NCBI GenBank assembly: GCA_024803745.1 | Contig: JANJXV010000025.1 | Location: 17,858,610 to 17,922,609, forward strand | DNA from: Megascapheus bottae | Lineage: Eukaryota; Chordata; Mammalia; Rodentia; Geomyidae | Direction: 5' to 3' | Length of the DNA stretch: 64,000 nt | Shown: piece by piece, positions 63,811 to 64,000 of the stretch | Numbering within the stretch: position 1 is the first letter of the stretch | Layout of the letters: each line of letters begins with the position of its first letter | Notes under the pieces: model-generated | What the model saw: the letters and a program-made list of their open reading frames with translations, nothing else | Told to the model about the DNA's origin: nothing | The model's database searches: none | Made by a program: the position numbers and the translations under genes

Positions 63811-64000
63811 TGGTTGTTTGTTGTTTTTTTTTTTTTGGTGTGTGTGTGTGCCTGTCCCAGGGCTTAAACTCAAGCCTGGGCACTGTCCTTGAGCTTTTGT
63901 GCTCAAAGCTCACACTCTGCCACTTTGAGCCACAGCACCATTTCTGGCTTTTTGGTAGTTCATTGGAGCTAATCTCATGGACTTCCCTGATCAGGCTGGC
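63811..64000 (-). mobile_element. SINE family B, cut by the window end
   Basis: Starts with T-run and TG run, then cctgtcccagggcttaaac; the left arm continues past the edge. Confidence 0.9.

Noticed and set aside
1..64000. CRISPR arrays, operons, phage or plasmid features, or a novel defence system
   Set aside because: The whole window is explained by three mammalian genes and interspersed repeats; no regular spaced repeats or prokaryotic signals were found.

Overview
The window is ordinary nuclear DNA from a placental mammal. It carries three intron-containing protein genes in the order and orientation of the human 15q22.31 locus: HACD3 (+, 3' part), INTS14 (-, whole coding region) and SLC24A1 (+, 5' part). 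The splice sites were read by eye against the known human proteins. The rebuilt HACD3 (residues 45-362) and INTS14 (518 codons) match the human lengths exactly.

The organism is most likely a rodent of superfamily Geomyoidea (kangaroo rat, pocket mouse or gopher). About 100 SINE copies belong to two families. Family A, about 190 bp, has a tRNA-Ala/ID-like left arm (gggagtttggcctagtgg...) and a right arm (gtggctcaagtggtagag...gagttcaagccc). This fits the published IDL-Geo SINE of Geomyoidea as I recall it. Family B, about 230 bp, has a B1/7SL-like left arm (ggtggctcacacctgtaatcc...) and the same kind of right arm. B1, ID-like, MIR, L2-like and L1 fragments are also present. The taxon is an inference from these repeats.

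Layout: 1-527 intron; 528-15479 nine HACD3 coding exons, then its 3'UTR to about 16840. INTS14 lies tail-to-tail with HACD3: stop codon at 17359, start codon at 35567, first non-coding exon near 39346-39450 in a CpG- and GC-box-rich promoter. A strong CTCF-type motif sits at 39509. 39.5-48.5 kb is intergenic or SLC24A1 5' intron and is mostly SINEs. SLC24A1 starts at 48709 with a 1.86 kb first coding exon and runs to its sixth listed exon at 62096; the acidic loop and second transmembrane half lie beyond the window.

The genes do not form one pathway: HACD3 is an ER fatty-acid elongation dehydratase, INTS14 an Integrator subunit, and SLC24A1 the rod Na/Ca-K exchanger. I found no undescribed biological system. 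The most interesting points are a GC-AG intron in HACD3, an extreme GC3 switch in the last INTS14 exon, a candidate cassette exon in SLC24A1, the CTCF motif at the promoter, and nested SINE insertions that order the two families in time.
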